Shown piece by piece: positions 30,454-42,210 of a DNA stretch of 64,000 bases. The stretch is from Sanderia malayensis (lineage: Eukaryota > Cnidaria > Scyphozoa > Semaeostomeae > Pelagiidae), in assembly GCA_013076295.1 (NCBI GenBank), contig RQOL01000828.1, positions 5,711,840 to 5,775,839 of the forward strand, written 5' to 3'. The notes beneath the pieces are model-generated. The model searched no databases, was not told the DNA's origin, and worked only from the letters and a program-made list of their open reading frames with translations. Both the position numbers and the translations under genes were made by a program. Numbering within the stretch: position 1 is the first letter of the stretch; each line of letters opens with the position of its first letter.

Positions 30454-31587
30454 ATGGCTGAAATCGAAGCAACCGTGAACAATCTTCAAAGGCAATTAAC
30501 TGCCGTGCAGGCCGCTATTGAGGGAAATGCGCAAGCAAGCATGTTTAAGCCACGACCATTTACTGGTGCACTTAGCGAGGACGTAAATGAATGGCTCGCT
30601 AAGTTCGATCGCTTCGCAAAATTTTACAATTGGGGGAACGCAAAAAGGCTCGGTGCCTTAGTGCTTTTATTTGAGGGTCCTGCGTTATCATGGTTTCAGA
30701 CCCTCCCGGAAGAAACAGCTGGTAATTTAAATGAATTAGTGAAGGAGCTTAAGGATCGTTTTGGTGCCTCAAATATCGATTTTATACTTAGGCAGGAACT
30801 TTATGCCAGAAAACAGGGCCACCTTGAGCCCTTAGCTACATACACTGAAGATATGATAAAACGTTGCCAACGTCTTTCGCTTAATGACAACGAACTGATG
30901 AATATTTATATAAGTGGTTTAAACTCGGAGCTGAAATCACACGTTCTCCTTAACCAACCCCAGACATTCATAGAGGCCGAAAAACTCGCCCGCCTTAGGG
31001 ATGCTGTATCGAAATCGTCGGGGGTTAATTCCGTAGCTGCACAGAGCCCTATAGCACAGGAGAATCGAATCAAGGAATTAGAGGGTCAAGTAAACCTCCT
31101 TTTGTCTATGGCATCGAATAAGAATTCCTGCACCGCACCGTCCCTGAATCCCATCACTGGGGAATTGCCCCCAAATGCCCTTAATTTCGCGTCATACTTC
31201 GAGAACCCCGTCAATTACAGCAGTAACAGCGAAATCCAGCAGGTAAAAAGCGATATAATTGCCGCCATCCAAAATTCTGCCTAGAGTCAAGCACATTCGC
31301 CTCAAGGCCAGTTCCGCCAAAATTACCAATTTTCAGGGGGACAGCGTGGTCGCAATTTGCGCACGACCGACGGTCAACCCATTTGCAATTTCTGTCAACG
31401 CGTCGGCCATGTTGCCCGGTATTGCCCAGAACGCAGTGGACCGCGCCGCGATCAAGAGGAGACCCACTTTCAGCCACAGCCGCAGCCGCCTTTTCGGCAA
31501 AGATTGCAGCCTCGTTTTCAGCAAAATGGAGTTTTCTATCCACAGCAAAATTTAAACGGGAACGGGCCTTCACAGTGGGGAAACTGA
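30454..31587 (+). CDS. Gypsy Gag, one in-frame TAG
   Basis: It starts MAEIEATVNNLQRQL (coiled coil). Residues about 32-170 form the capsid-like retrotransposon gag domain (FTGALSEDVNEWLAKFDRFA, ALSWFQTLPE, ISGLNSELKSHVL). The frame meets TAG at 31282-31284 after IIAAIQNSA. The same frame then continues without another stop through a zinc knuckle CNFCQRVGHVARYC to 31587. The break is therefore a single nonsense codon, where CAG would fit the Gln-rich context. Gag would form particles and the knuckle would bind RNA. Confidence 0.92.
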
Positions 31588-31703
31588 GGGCCCCTGGTGC
31601 AGATAAATTAAGTTACGCCCCAAATGATGAAGACTTTGATGACTGGATTTCTACGCGCCAGGAAAACTTTAAAAAATGAGATATTTTAAATAATCATAAT
31701 CGT

Positions 31704-33312
31704 ATGGTAGAAACTACATTAAGGAAAGACGAACATTGCGTAGGCCCCCCTGGGGTCATACCTTGCATCGACTCACATGATGCTACGTTATCGAATGTTT
31801 CTATTTTCGGGACAGTTTTGAGCCAGAAAATCCCACTGTTAGTTGACACTGGGGCTGCCATTTGTGTCGTAAGCGAAAAATTTTACAACGAAATTCTGCG
31901 ATCCAGTTTCCTGCTGCAGAAAAATGACTCCGTTGATAACATTAAAACCGCCGATGGGAACATAACCCCCGTCGTAGGCCTCGTCTCGTTTAAAGTTACG
32001 ATTGGAGATCAGTTGTACAATTGTAATGCATCTGTTGTACCTAATTTAGCGTACAGTATCGTTCTCGGGAGGGACTTTCTCCATGCTTATTCCGCCGTTA
32101 TTGATGTGAAAGGACAGACTGTCACTTTTGACAAGCAAAACACTATCGCTTTCGTGGGTAATTATAATAGACCTACCATTTATTCGGATGTTCGGACTGC
32201 TAAAACCTATGTGATTGAAGGACACTGCGAAGCCATCATACCGGCTTATTTAGAGAAACCATTAGATCCTGTTGTTGGTTTGATCGAGACCAATCAAAAT
32301 TTAGCAGATAACTATCATTTGATTGCTGCTGTCACGTTAACAATGCCAGATGATGAACATCGCGTTACATTTCGATTGATTAATCCTAACGACGCGCCTG
32401 TTTTGTTGCATAAAGGAACATCCATTGGTACATTTTGTGCACTTTCCACTGATGATGATATTATCGAATTTAGACCTGACCCCGTCATTTCTTCCATGGA
32501 AAAGGTAACTGCCTATGACAATTGTAACATAACTGATATGTTTAAGTGTTTACCGAGTCCTAATCTGACATCAGCCGAAAACGCTCGCCTTTATTCCCTC
32601 CTTGGTCAGTACACTGACGTATTTGCCACCTCAAGTACAGATCTAGGCCGAACGACTGTAATACGTCATGAAATCGACACTGGTGACGCAAGACCTATCA
32701 AACAGCCACCGTACAGGGTATCGCACTCTCAAAAAGACGAAATCGAGAGACAGATTAAGACAATGCTTGGCCAAGGTGTTATCAAAGTTTCCAGCAGCCC
32801 TTGGAGCTCCCCTGTAGTGCTTGTAAAAAAGAAGGACGGGACAACACGCTTCTGTGTCGACTATCGTAAACTGAACGCAGTGACAAGAAAAGACAGTTAC
32901 CCTTTACCACGAATAGACGACGCCCTTGACACCCTCGCAGGAGCAAAGTATTTTACGACGTTAGACCTCCAGTCAGGTTATCATCAAGTTGCCATGGATA
33001 ACAATTCCATCGAGAAAACTGCATTTATTTCCCATGCAGGTTTATACGAGTATAACGTAATGAGTTTTGGTCTAACCAATGCGCCCCCAACGTTCCAGCG
33101 ATTAATGCAACGCGTGTTACATGGCCTTGATTGGAAAATTTGTTTGGTGTACATCGATGACGTCATCGTCTTTTCTTCCACTTTTGAAGAGCATTTATCT
33201 CGCCTTGCTGCTGTTTTCAATCGACTGCGAGAGGCGAAACTCAAGCTCAAACCATCGAAATGTCATTTTGCGCGAGCTTCGGTTGATTTTCTTGGATTTG
33301 TTGTTAGCTCTA
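31704..33312 (+). CDS. Gypsy Pol, first part: protease and reverse transcriptase
   Basis: The frame starts MVETTLRKDEHCVG after a 114-base gap from Gag. The protease shows LLVDTGAAICVVS and later VLGRDFLHAY. After a linker comes the RT with HEIDTGDARPIKQPPYR, SPWSSPVVLVKKKDG, FTTLDLQSGYHQ, FGLTNAPPTFQRLM and YIDDVIVFS, all standard Gypsy blocks; the catalytic Asp pair is intact. Gypsy coding ends at VDFLGFVVSSN, where the palindromic element enters. The apparent extension to 33365 (RPGCGYGK...) is translated inverted-repeat DNA. The remainder of Pol resumes at 35691. Confidence 0.95.
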
Positions 33313-33314
33313 AT

Positions 33315-35688
33315 AGACCGGGCTGTGGTTACGGCAAGTACCACCCGAGCCCGGAGAAATTCTGATGTGGATTTTTGAATAGCTATTGACCCGGGTGTTC
33401 AGAAATACGATGGTAAACGGGGGTCTGCTGGTGCGTCTGGGAGCTGGGGGGGACTTTTTATGTGGAATGCCTCTGCGGAGGAGTCCACAATCAAATCCTC
33501 ATTTCTAAAGTAACTACAAGACATTTGGCGGTGGAATTCTTTCAGGTATGCACTGTTTGACTCTTTCTGACTAATTAAAGGTAGACATGCCCCTTTTTTG
33601 TCACGTGACTAAAATTTACTCCTTTTCCTTATATGGAATTTCTTCACATTTTTAGAAATTTTAGCATGATTATGGACAAGTGACCCATATTTGCTCAAAA
33701 CTGGCTTAATCAGTATTTGTATCGTTATATTTAGCATCTGAATTCATTAGTAGGCACAAATGGCACCGAACATATATAAAAGTAAACAAGTAGAAATTCA
33801 ATTTACAACACAACAAATTGTGACCCCAACGTTAATCTTGTAATGCATCGTCCTCATCTGTATCATCTTGGCTTGGAGGGAGCTATGAAAGATCGACGAT
33901 CTTTTTTCGTCTATTTCATGGCGTGCATAAAGCTTTTAAGGAATATCCCAGAGATATACGAAGGACTTACATGGCAATTTTTACAGATGATTTCGTGAGG
34001 ATATACACGCGTCAATATTATTGCAGATAGGTACGAAGAAATCCCAATCAAATCCACAGAAAGAAACAGACGTGGTAGCTCATTGAAAATAATCATATGC
34101 GGTGAGAAATGTTTCTGGAGACGCATTTTTCAAGAACGGCGGACTCGAATAATTGCATTGATTGTGTCAGTTATCGTGCAAAATAAGGAAGAAGTAGCTA
34201 CTTGGCTTGCTATAATCAGAAGAGCTATTTGTGTCCACAGACAATCACTGCTCGAAAATTGCACATGAAAATGTAGAAATAGAACCAAGTCTCGTAAGTA
34301 ACCACGAGGAAGCAGACACAAAGGTGGTCTTGCATTGCACTCATGCACTTGAGAGGAACCAAAGCAAAAATGTAATTATCGGATCACCATCTGGAGACAC
34401 GGACATGGCTGTTATAATGATCGAAAAGCTAACATAGTACGAAACAAGATGCTTCCTTGATAATGGCACTGGAAATAATCGGAAAGGCTTGTGGCTTAAT
34501 AATGTCGAAATGAGTGAAGATGCTGAACGGGTTTCACGCCTTTACAGGAGATGATTACATATAAAGCTTCTTTCGAAAAGGTAAAGCGCTATGCTGGAAG
34601 GTAGTAGAGAAGAATCAACGATTCTGGCAGGAATCCAAAAGTACTTGGAATGGAATGGAACTAGGACAAGTTGTTTTTGAAGTATTAGAAGAATATGTTT
34701 GCAATCTGTATGTTGCAAGGAAAAGAAAAGTAAATAGCGTACGACAGAAGTTTCAGCGAAAATATGGAAATGAAGAAAAGATCGTTGATCTTTAATCACT
34801 CCCTCCATAATCAGTCTGTATCAAAGTTGCATATTAGCCAAGCAAATATTTGTTGCTAAAATAGAAAGTCAGCCGGAGAAACTCAGCTGGGGTTGCCACA
34901 TCTTTCGGGTGATTGTTGGACAGAGAAATGCGAGAATGTTTGGATTGAAAAATAATTCCCAGAAAACAACGAAGATTTGTTAATGGGGCTGAATGATAGT
35001 GAAAATGAAGATGAAAATGATGTACTTGGAATAGACAATGATACTGACGAGAATGATGAATGATAAACAAAATTAACGTTAGGGTCACAATTTGTTATGT
35101 TGTAAGTTGAATTTCTACTTGTTTACTTTTAAATCTGCCTGATGAGTGCATAAGCACGAAACTCAGAGTTGCAGGGAATTTTGTATCTTTTTTATTGAAC
35201 ATCACTCAATTCTGTTTACTTTTATATATGTTCGGTGCCATTTGTGCCTACTAATGAATTCAGATGCTAATTATAACGATACAAATACTGACTAAGCCAG
35301 TTTCGAACGAATATGGGTCACTTTTGTCCATAATCATGCTAAAATTTCTAAAAATGTGAAGAAATTCCATATAAGGAAAAGGAGTAAATTTTAGTCACGT
35401 GACAAAAAACGGGCATGTCTACCTTTAATTAGTCAGAAAGAGTCAAACGGTGCATACCTGAAAGAATTCCACCGCCAAAAGTCTTGTAGTTACTTTAGAA
35501 ATGAGGATTTGATTGTGGACTCCTCCGCAGAGGCATTCCACATAAAAAGTCCCCCCCAGCTCCCAGACGCACCAGCAGACCCCCGTTTACCATCGCATTT
35601 CTGAACACCCGGGTCAATAGCTATTCAAAAATCCACATCAGAATTTCTCCGGGCTCGGGTGGTACTTGCCGTAACCACAGCCCGGTCT
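33315..35688. mobile_element. Palindromic element A with long inverted repeats, inside Gypsy pol
   Basis: Ends AGACCGGGCTGTGG and CCACAGCCCGGTCT, flanked by AT on both sides (33313-33314, 35689-35690). Removing it plus one AT restores the Gypsy frame at that point. The inverted arms are nearly identical for about 480 bp (33315-33795 and about 35210-35688) and continue imperfectly. The middle carries a broken gene of the HEEADT/GNDY family. As the host Gypsy LTRs differ by one base, this insertion is very recent. Confidence 0.9.
33890..35063 (+). pseudogene. Broken FEN/PIN-nuclease-like gene of element A
   Basis: Across three frames the plus strand shows, in order: a degenerate ADRYEEIPIKSTERNRRGS (about 34026-34080, the D-x-Y...IK...ER..RG signature); LVSNHEEADTKVVLHC; SGDTDMAVIMI; DNGTGNNRKGLWL; GFHAFTGDDYI, stop, SFFRKGKALCWK (34530-34595); LEEYVCNLYVARKRK; and an acidic end. 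E-E-D, D-T-D and G-D-D-Y with G-x-GK are spaced like the metal-binding acidic residues and helix-two-turn-helix of FEN/XPG 5' nucleases. Homology to the genes in elements B and C is seen directly from shared motifs. The nuclease reading is inference. Several stops and shifts make this copy inactive. Confidence 0.65.
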
Positions 35689-35690
35689 AT

Positions 35691-37456
35691 AAGGGTATTT
35701 TGCCTGACTCCAGCAAGCTTGATGCTGTTAACACGTTCCCTGTGCCAAGTCTGTGAAAGATGTACGCAGTTTCTTAGGATTGTGCAACTATTACCGACGT
35801 TTCGTGAAAGATTTTGCAAAAATAGCGTCGCCTCTCAATCGCCTTACACGAAAGTCCGTTCCTTTTGTTTGGGATCCGTCGTGCGAAAAGGCCTTTGCAG
35901 ATCTTAAGACTCATTTATGCTCGCCGCCAATTCTTGCCTATCCTGACTTCGCGCAGCCCTTCCACCTTTACATCGATGCTAGCCAGCATGCAATAGGCTA
36001 CATTTTAGGTCAAGTTATCGATGGTTATGAACAAGTAATTGCATACGGTGGTCGTGAATTGAATCTTGCCGAAACCCGTTACAGCACGACAGAACGAGAG
36101 GCTCTTGCAGTCGTAGACGGTATCAAACGTTACCAGCCATATCTTTATGGTGGTAAGTTTTTTGTTCACTCAGATCATGGCAGCCTGTCCTGGCTGATGA
36201 AAGTCAAAGATCCAACAGGGAGGCTTGCACGGTGGGCCCTGCAGTTACAGCAGTATGACTTTGATATCATCCATCGCCCTGGTGTGCAGAATGGTGCGGC
36301 CGATGCTCTATCGCGACGTCCATATGAAACTTCTAATGTTTTGCCTATATCCGCCCTTTCTCTTCCCACTGCTGCAATCGACCATCCTTGCCCACCGCCT
36401 GTCACATTATACACGCTTCAACGTCAGGATTCTAATCTTCATGATATTATTGCCTACCTTGAAAACGCAGATTTACCAGCCAATGATTCTAAGGCCCGGT
36501 CCCTGCTTCTCTCAATTCATTCGTATTATCTTGATGAACATGGTGTTTTGTGTCATCTATGGTCTCCCGGTAAAAGAAAACAACAGTCACTACGCTCCCA
36601 GGTCGTGATACCTGCCTCTCTTCGCCACGATATTCTTGTTTCTTGTCATGATGATCCTACTGCTGGCCATCTTGGTGCGATCAAAACGTATGAAAAAGTT
36701 CGCAGTCGTTACTATTGGCACGGCATGTTTAAAGATGTTGAGCATTGGTGTCGCACCTGCATAGATTGCGCCATGAGGAAGCGCCCACGCAACCATCATA
36801 AAGCTCCATTGCTTCCGATCCCCGTAGAGGGTCCGTTTGATCGCGTCGCCATGGATATCTTAGGCCCATTACCAGCTACGCACGATGGTAATAGATATAT
36901 AATCGTCTTTTCCGATTATTATACTCGTTGGCCAGAAGCCTATGCTCTACCGTCCATTGAAGCGACTCGCATCGCCCAGTTGTTAGTTGACGAAATATTA
37001 GCACGTCATGGCGCGCCTCGCACTTTGTTATCTGACCGTGGCTCGAATTTTCTCGCGTCCGTCGTCAAAGCTGTTTGTAAGCTCATGAATACTCGTCGTA
37101 CGCACACTACTGCTTACCACCCTCAAACAGATGGTTTGGTGGAACGGTTTAACGCCACTCTTTGCGAAGGTTTAAGTATGTATGTTAGTACGTACCAGAA
37201 GGATTGGGACAAACATTTGCCATTGACCCTTTTTGCCTATCGTGTTGCGCCAAATGCAACTACCGGTGAGTCACCATTCTATTTGCTTTACGGCCGTGAA
37301 CCGCGTTTACCCATCGATACGTCATTGTTGCTGCCGGATTCTGATATCACAAGTTCCGTCGCTGAATTACGCGCTCGTTTGATTAAGAATCTCGAAGATT
37401 CACGTCACATCATTGAATCCAATACACAGCTTGCACAGCAACGGATGAAAGAATAG
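35691..37456 (+). CDS. Gypsy Pol, second part: RNase H and integrase
   Basis: After the palindromic element Pol resumes with GILPDSSKLDAVNTFPVP and then KDVRSFLGLCNYYRRFVKDF. RNase H follows (FHLYIDASQHAIGYIL, REALAVVDG, HSDHGSLSWL). The integrase has an H-H-C-C finger (GHLGAIKTYEKVRSRYYWHG ... CIDCAMRK) and the D,D,E core (AMDILGPLP, LLSDRGSNFLAS, HPQTDGLVERFNATLCEG). A TAG at 37454-37456 ends this frame after QQRMKE, where the same frame continues to a normal C-terminus. Only an internal ATG at about 35753 is available, because the natural start is in the first half of Pol. Confidence 0.95.
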
Positions 37457-37906
37457 TATGACAAGACTTCCGCGCCAGTTCCATTCGACATCGGTACCAA
37501 GGTTTGGGTGTATACCCCCAAGAATCGCAAGGGCCTGTCAAAAAAATTGGCACATAATTACCATGGTCCGTATCGTGTCGTTGCCAAATTGTCGCCGGTC
37601 CACTTTAAACTTCGTACCATGGACAATCGTCCCGTAACGGTACCCGTAAACGCGAATTGCATGAAATTGTACTATGATCCGTCTGATCGTCCAATTACTG
37701 CGCCTCCTCCTGAAGAGACTTCACCTGACCTACTCGATGCTGATTTGCCTCCAGATAGTTTTGAAGCGCCAGGTACCGACTCACTTCAAACAGTGCCTGA
37801 CAATCTATCACACGGCGCTACCAACGCTAATGACCGCATTTCCCACGAACCTGCTATTCTGCGGCCAGAAGATACTTATACACCGGCTCAGATACTACCT
37901 GTTTAG
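37457..37906 (+). CDS. Gypsy integrase C-terminal (GPY) tail after a TAG
   Basis: Same frame as the preceding Pol segment: it reads YDKTSAPVPFDIGTKVWVY, then KKLAHNYHGPYRVVAKLSPV and a Pro/Asp-rich end (LLDADLPPDSFEAPG). The GPY motif belongs to the integrase C-terminal domain of many Gypsy elements. The only interruption is the single TAG at 37454-37456. No chromodomain and no env-like frame is present before the polypurine tract. Confidence 0.9.
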   Translation, partial: YDKTSAPVPFDIGTKVWVYTPKNRKGLSKKLAHNYHGPYRVVAKLSPVHFKLRTMDNRPVTVPVNANCMKLYYDPSDRPITAPPPEETSPDLLDADLPPDSFEAPGTDSLQTVPDNLSHGATNANDRISHEPAILRPEDTYTPAQILPV

Positions 37907-37946
37907 AGTTTCAAGCCGGGAGGCTTGACTTCGTGGAGGGGGGTCA

Positions 37947-38456
37947 TGTTGTAACGCATATACCCCTATAGACATTTTGGTCATTACGTCATGTACTAAG
38001 TTTTAGATATTACGTAATGCTCCAGATTTATAACGCTGTTGCAATCCCTTACGTCAGAAGAACGCGTGGGACAATTATCTTATTATTTTCCTTATTTGGA
38101 CTTCCCTAGTTTAAAGTTGCATCGTAAAATATATATAAGTTGTTGTTTTGTTGGTTAACGGAACTGAGTAGTCGAGACGAAGACGAAGACGAAGATCACG
38201 CCGAAAACGTTGAGAGCCGAGCTCGACGAAGAACTACTAAAGCCGTTTTGAAGTAATAAGTTTCAGATAAGTAAAAGATCTTCAAGTTTTGGTACTGAAA
38301 TATACGTGTCGTTTTTTTACCTGTCGCCTGTCGGAGCCGTTGACGAGGAAAGCCTAGTTGGAGGTCGTAAGTGTTTTAAATATTTCTAGATTTTTGGTGT
38401 TACCGAAAAGAAGTTGAACTCACGCGTTAGATCACACGAAAACTTGTGATTTAACA
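37947..38456 (+). repeat. Gypsy 3' LTR
   Basis: Identical to the 5' LTR except G for A at the TATAAGTTG position. Confidence 0.95.
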
Positions 38457-38460
38457 CATC

Positions 38461-38800
38461 TCCCCCCTCCCCCCCCGTCGCGTGTTTCTACAACGCACTA
38501 TGAACCTTACAGTTGGTGTTTCGAAAAACCATCCTCCCATTCGACTTAATCAGGAGTTCTACAAAGACATTGAGATGCTATTACATTTATTACACTATAC
38601 GCTACCATATACTTTCCCTGTTGTAATTTTTTGCTTCGTCTGTGGGGATTACGCGGAGCGTTATTTTTGGCAGCAAGTGCTCGCTCAATCCTTAGCTCTC
38701 ACTTTTCATAGACCCGCCAAATTACACTTTACAAAGGGGGCTGAGATATTGAATACATATAAGACCCCCCGCGTAGGGCTGCTGAGACGTTTCCTGCCAT
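38461..38800 (+). pseudogene. DIRS RT/RNase H remnant, third part
   Basis: Directly after the Gypsy target duplication the DIRS text resumes: VFLQRTMNLTVGVSKNHPPI, RLNQEFYKDIEM, the RNase H-adjacent region of DIRS elements. It then degenerates. The DIRS copy spans at least 26624-38800 with four insertions. Confidence 0.7.
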
Positions 38801-39456
38801 GAACCATTTTCGCGTACTCCCGCATAAAACGTGTCTTGTTTTTCTTGTATTCTGTCTCCACTCCCAAATGCTAAAGATAAGTTCGCTTCCAACTACACCT
38901 GGGGCGAAAAAGGGCGAAATAGAGCTTTTTACGAAAAAACTTGAGGGATTACGACCTTTTGATATCAGTAGGGATTTCATTCCGGCATTGTGCTCCATGA
39001 TAACGTATTGACCATTGACCTGAGGCCATACTGGCCTGTATTTTTCTGTGGCGAGAAAATATCATCTTTGCCTGCCTTTCTTGTACCATATTGATGAACA
39101 GATTCCACAGGAGTAAAGAAATTATGAAAAGAAACAGGAGAGATTTTGAGAAGAGATTCATACACAAACAACCCAAGAACAGACTGAACACTCCAAGAAC
39201 AATCCAAGAACACGCCAAGAACAGGTCTAAATAATCGTTAAAGAGCTAACAACAATCCATTCCTATTAACAACTAAACTAGGAGGATCCATTCTTATTAT
39301 CGCAGTAACTTTCTTTGGAGTTAGAACATCAATGTTAACTTTCTTATGCAAAACTTAGGCCGCCATGATAACAACAACTGACTTCTATTGTTCTTACAAG
39401 CTTTTGTTGTTTTCGACCAATCATGATGGCTTTCTTATGAAACATTAAAATTTAAG

Positions 39457-39457
<1 letters not shown>
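38801..39457. other. No supported gene
   Basis: Short frames only (one reads PGAKKGEIELFTKKLEGL). A few direct repeats of CCAAGAACA near 39170-39215. Confidence 0.3.
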
Positions 39458-39539
<82 letters not shown>

Positions 39540-39591
39540 TAATAATAATAATACTAATAGTAATAATAATAACAATAATAATAATAATAAT
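39458..39591. repeat. (TAA)n tract, 3' tail of the minus-strand non-LTR element
   Basis: About 130 bp of AATAAT units. Read on the minus strand it follows the 3' UTR of the RT fragment that resumes at 43848, so it is best explained as that element's tail. Confidence 0.75.
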
Positions 39592-39859
39592 GAATCAAGA
39601 CCAGCATATACACAGAGTGGCTCTTTATCTGGTCGCCAAAAATACTTTACATACAAGGTTGAGATTACTTAAAACAAACAATGTTACACCAATCTTAAAA
39701 AAAAAAAATTAAGGGTTAAAATAGTTTAAAAAGTCCAATAGTAATAATAGTTTAAATAATAGTTCAATAGTTTAAAAAGTTCAATTGAAATGGATCGGAA
39801 TTAAAATTTTTTCTCTTTCAGGCTTTGTTTTCGAGCTCCTTATTGCATTTGGCATCTTG
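39592..39859 (-). pseudogene. Non-LTR RT, last codons and 3' UTR
   Basis: Minus text NKMPNAIRSSKTKPERE directly continues the RT C-terminus whose other part ends at 43848; the TTAA element separates them. The stop lies near 39790 and the 3' UTR runs to the (TAA)n tail. Confidence 0.7.
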
Positions 39860-41016
39860 TTAAAGGCCTACTGCAATAAAAAAGTGATATGATTGTTTTG
39901 CATTTCATGGTAAACCTATTCGAACTGATCATAAAACCGTTTTCAGAATGAAAATTGATCCAGTAGAATCGTTTTTACAAGCCCGTAAAGTCGTCGATTT
40001 TGCCATTTCAACTGCAACAAACGTGACGTAATAACTAGGACCCATTTCAAGTTTTTGTATTGAAGTGTATTGTAGCTTTTTGCTCCACTCCGTTTAGCTC
40101 AATAAATAACTAATTAAATAAAAATCGCATCCCAAGGCATAAATATTAAAGTGTTTTCACAAATTTTGAAATATTTTCCATAATTTTAGAAAGCGATTTG
40201 GGGGGAGTAATTGGAGTCTGAATGGGGGCAGTTTTGGTCCTGACGTCAAATTGCGGGAGGGCGATCAGCCGCGGCGGAGAGCGGAAGCAAACAACGGGAA
40301 TTATCATTATCAGGTAGATGATTTTTAGGATGCATCAAAACCGATCTGCTCGTACACCAATTTTTCGTTTTACGACGAAGTAGACAACCGAGCGGATGCC
40401 GAGAATCGAGCTTCACGAATAAAACGGCGAGAATACTTTGAGCTCTGATGTGTTATCGTTTTGGAAAAGCTTTCGGCCTAATTTCATTTGTATCCTTTCC
40501 ATTGAATATCTAAAATACAAAAACCAATAGGTCCAACAAATTGATTTGTTTTAGAAATGGTGTCTTTTACTTATGTGGATACCTAATAATTTAGACTTAG
40601 ATACTTTTCGTCCAGAGTAAAAAAAATCATTGCTAAAAACAGTTACTTGTACTTAGTTTGATTATATTTACTGTTTTGCAAGTTTTTGTGAACGGGCAGC
40701 CTATCGGTATATAAACAGCGCTGTTAATATGAATTTATATATTGAATAAAATGATTTAGCGAAAAAAAATCAGGGGTCCTGCTGAACATTCGAGCATAAG
40801 TTTGTCTGTTTTACTTTTTACTATTCCAAAAATGAAGACGAAAAATCGTGCGGAGCAATTAATAAAACATTAAACGAAGTTTAAGGAAAATTGACAGTTG
40901 TCCACAAAGGTCAATATAACGGCTCTACAAAAGACTGTTACAGTGGTACATGAATGTAACCAGCTAATTCTAAGGGCTGTCAAACCATTATGAAACAATT
41001 CCTCATGAGATTTTTA

Positions 41017-41104
41017 CCGTCAGTCCTCGAATCGCCCCTCCCCCCTGCAATAAGCTCCCTCCAAAAATAAATAAACCCCCAGGGGCTAATTCGAGGATTT
41101 ACGG
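41017..41104. mobile_element. Short MITE, CCGTCAGTCCTCGAAT ends
   Basis: Inverted ends CCGTCAGTCCTCGAATCGCC and GGCTAATTCGAGGATTTACGG, flanked by TA; nested in the 4-kb TTAA element. Confidence 0.55.
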
Positions 41105-41420
41105 CATCCAGATTGTGAATTATGCTGTCACCAATTGAAATCTCAACCGGAAGTTTGACTTTTGTGATGTTATTTTGACAAGTTTGGTGTTGGTTTGGTT
41201 GACTTGACTCCACACAAGTGTCAGAATGGTGCCACTTGAATAGTACTTCGTTTGGTTGGGCTATTCGAATGATGTCTTGGACTTTGAGTTTTGTTGGTGC
41301 TATTGATTTTTCTATGACGTCATCAATCATATGAATTAACAGAAACTGAATACAAGGATGAGATTTAATCAGTAAATATTTTTATGCACAAAAGGATAAA
41401 TCCTTCTAAATTCTCCTTTA

Positions 41421-41774
41421 CACGTTTTTTTTATAAGAAACCGGTTTATAAGAAACCTAGATCTAGACACCCTAAGAAACTTTTAGAACTACCAGGAAAT
41501 ATTTAAGAAACATTAGAAATTTCGGAAACACGTTTTTCCTTTACGGATTTAACAAATATCGATTACAGTAAGTATGTTTTATCGGTTCCACATGACGATT
41601 TTTCGCATTGACGATTTTTCTTTGTTATAATTCTATAATACTAATATTTTGATGCATCCACGTTTTTTTTCTTTGTTTTCATTACAACTTTCTTCATTAA
41701 ATTAAGAAACTTTTAAGAACTTTTAGAAACTTTTACTACTAGGCCTTGAGCCAGGTTTCTTATAAAAAAACGTG
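41421..41774. mobile_element. MITE with CACGTTTTTTTTATAAG ends, TA duplication
   Basis: Ends CACGTTTTTTTTATAAGAAAC and its complement, TA on both sides. Same family as the next entry and as the end seen at 63682. Confidence 0.75.
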
Positions 41775-41799
41775 TATTTTCTCTCGAAGGTACTGTGTA

Positions 41800-42210
41800 C
41801 ACGCTTTTTTTTAATAAGGAACCTAGCTCGGGCCTAGTTCTTTAAATTCCTTATTTTGAGACCTCTTTTGACCACTTTGTAGTTCTAAAAGTTCCATAAT
41901 AGTTCCTTAATTTTAAGTTCATATTTAGTGGACATAATAAGTACAGACGCAAGAGAAGCATTCAAATTCAACGTTTTACTATACACTTGTGAAAAGATAG
42001 CAGGTTAAAACACGAAGAAGCTTCATAAAATGTAAAAGTACTGAAAATCAATGGAACCGGCTTCCTAATTGTAAATTGTGCGGAAATGTAAATATATTCA
42101 AAATTAAAAAGTTCCTTAGCGATTTGGCCTTTAGTAGCAAAAGTTCCTTAAGTTTTTTGACCTTCTACATGTAGGTTCCTTATAAACGGTTCCTTATAAA
42201 AAAAAGCGTG
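41800..42210. mobile_element. Related MITE with CACGCTTTTTTTTAATAAG ends
   Basis: Second, diverged family member only 25 bp from the first, own TA flanks. Both lie in the 4-kb TTAA element. Confidence 0.75.

Larger units (their letters stand above)
29650..38456 (+). mobile_element. Ty3/Gypsy LTR retrotransposon, very young, with a nested element
   Basis: LTRs 29650-30159 and 37947-38456 (510 bp each) differ at one base by eye (AAATTG versus AAGTTG near 29843/38140). CATC flanks both ends (29646-29649, 38457-38460). A PBS-like TGGTGCCCAGTGTGAGG follows the 5' LTR; GTGGAGGGGGG precedes the 3' LTR. Gag, protease, RT, RNase H, integrase and a chromodomain-free GPY tail are in Gypsy order. A 2.4-kb palindromic element interrupts pol at 33315-35688, and two TAG codons break gag and pol. 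Confidence 0.97.

Noticed and set aside
33301..33365. C-terminal extension of Gypsy Pol (RPGCGYGK...)
   Set aside because: Translated inverted-repeat DNA of element A.
39435..39656. Poly-Leu frame
   Set aside because: Translation of the (TAA)n microsatellite.
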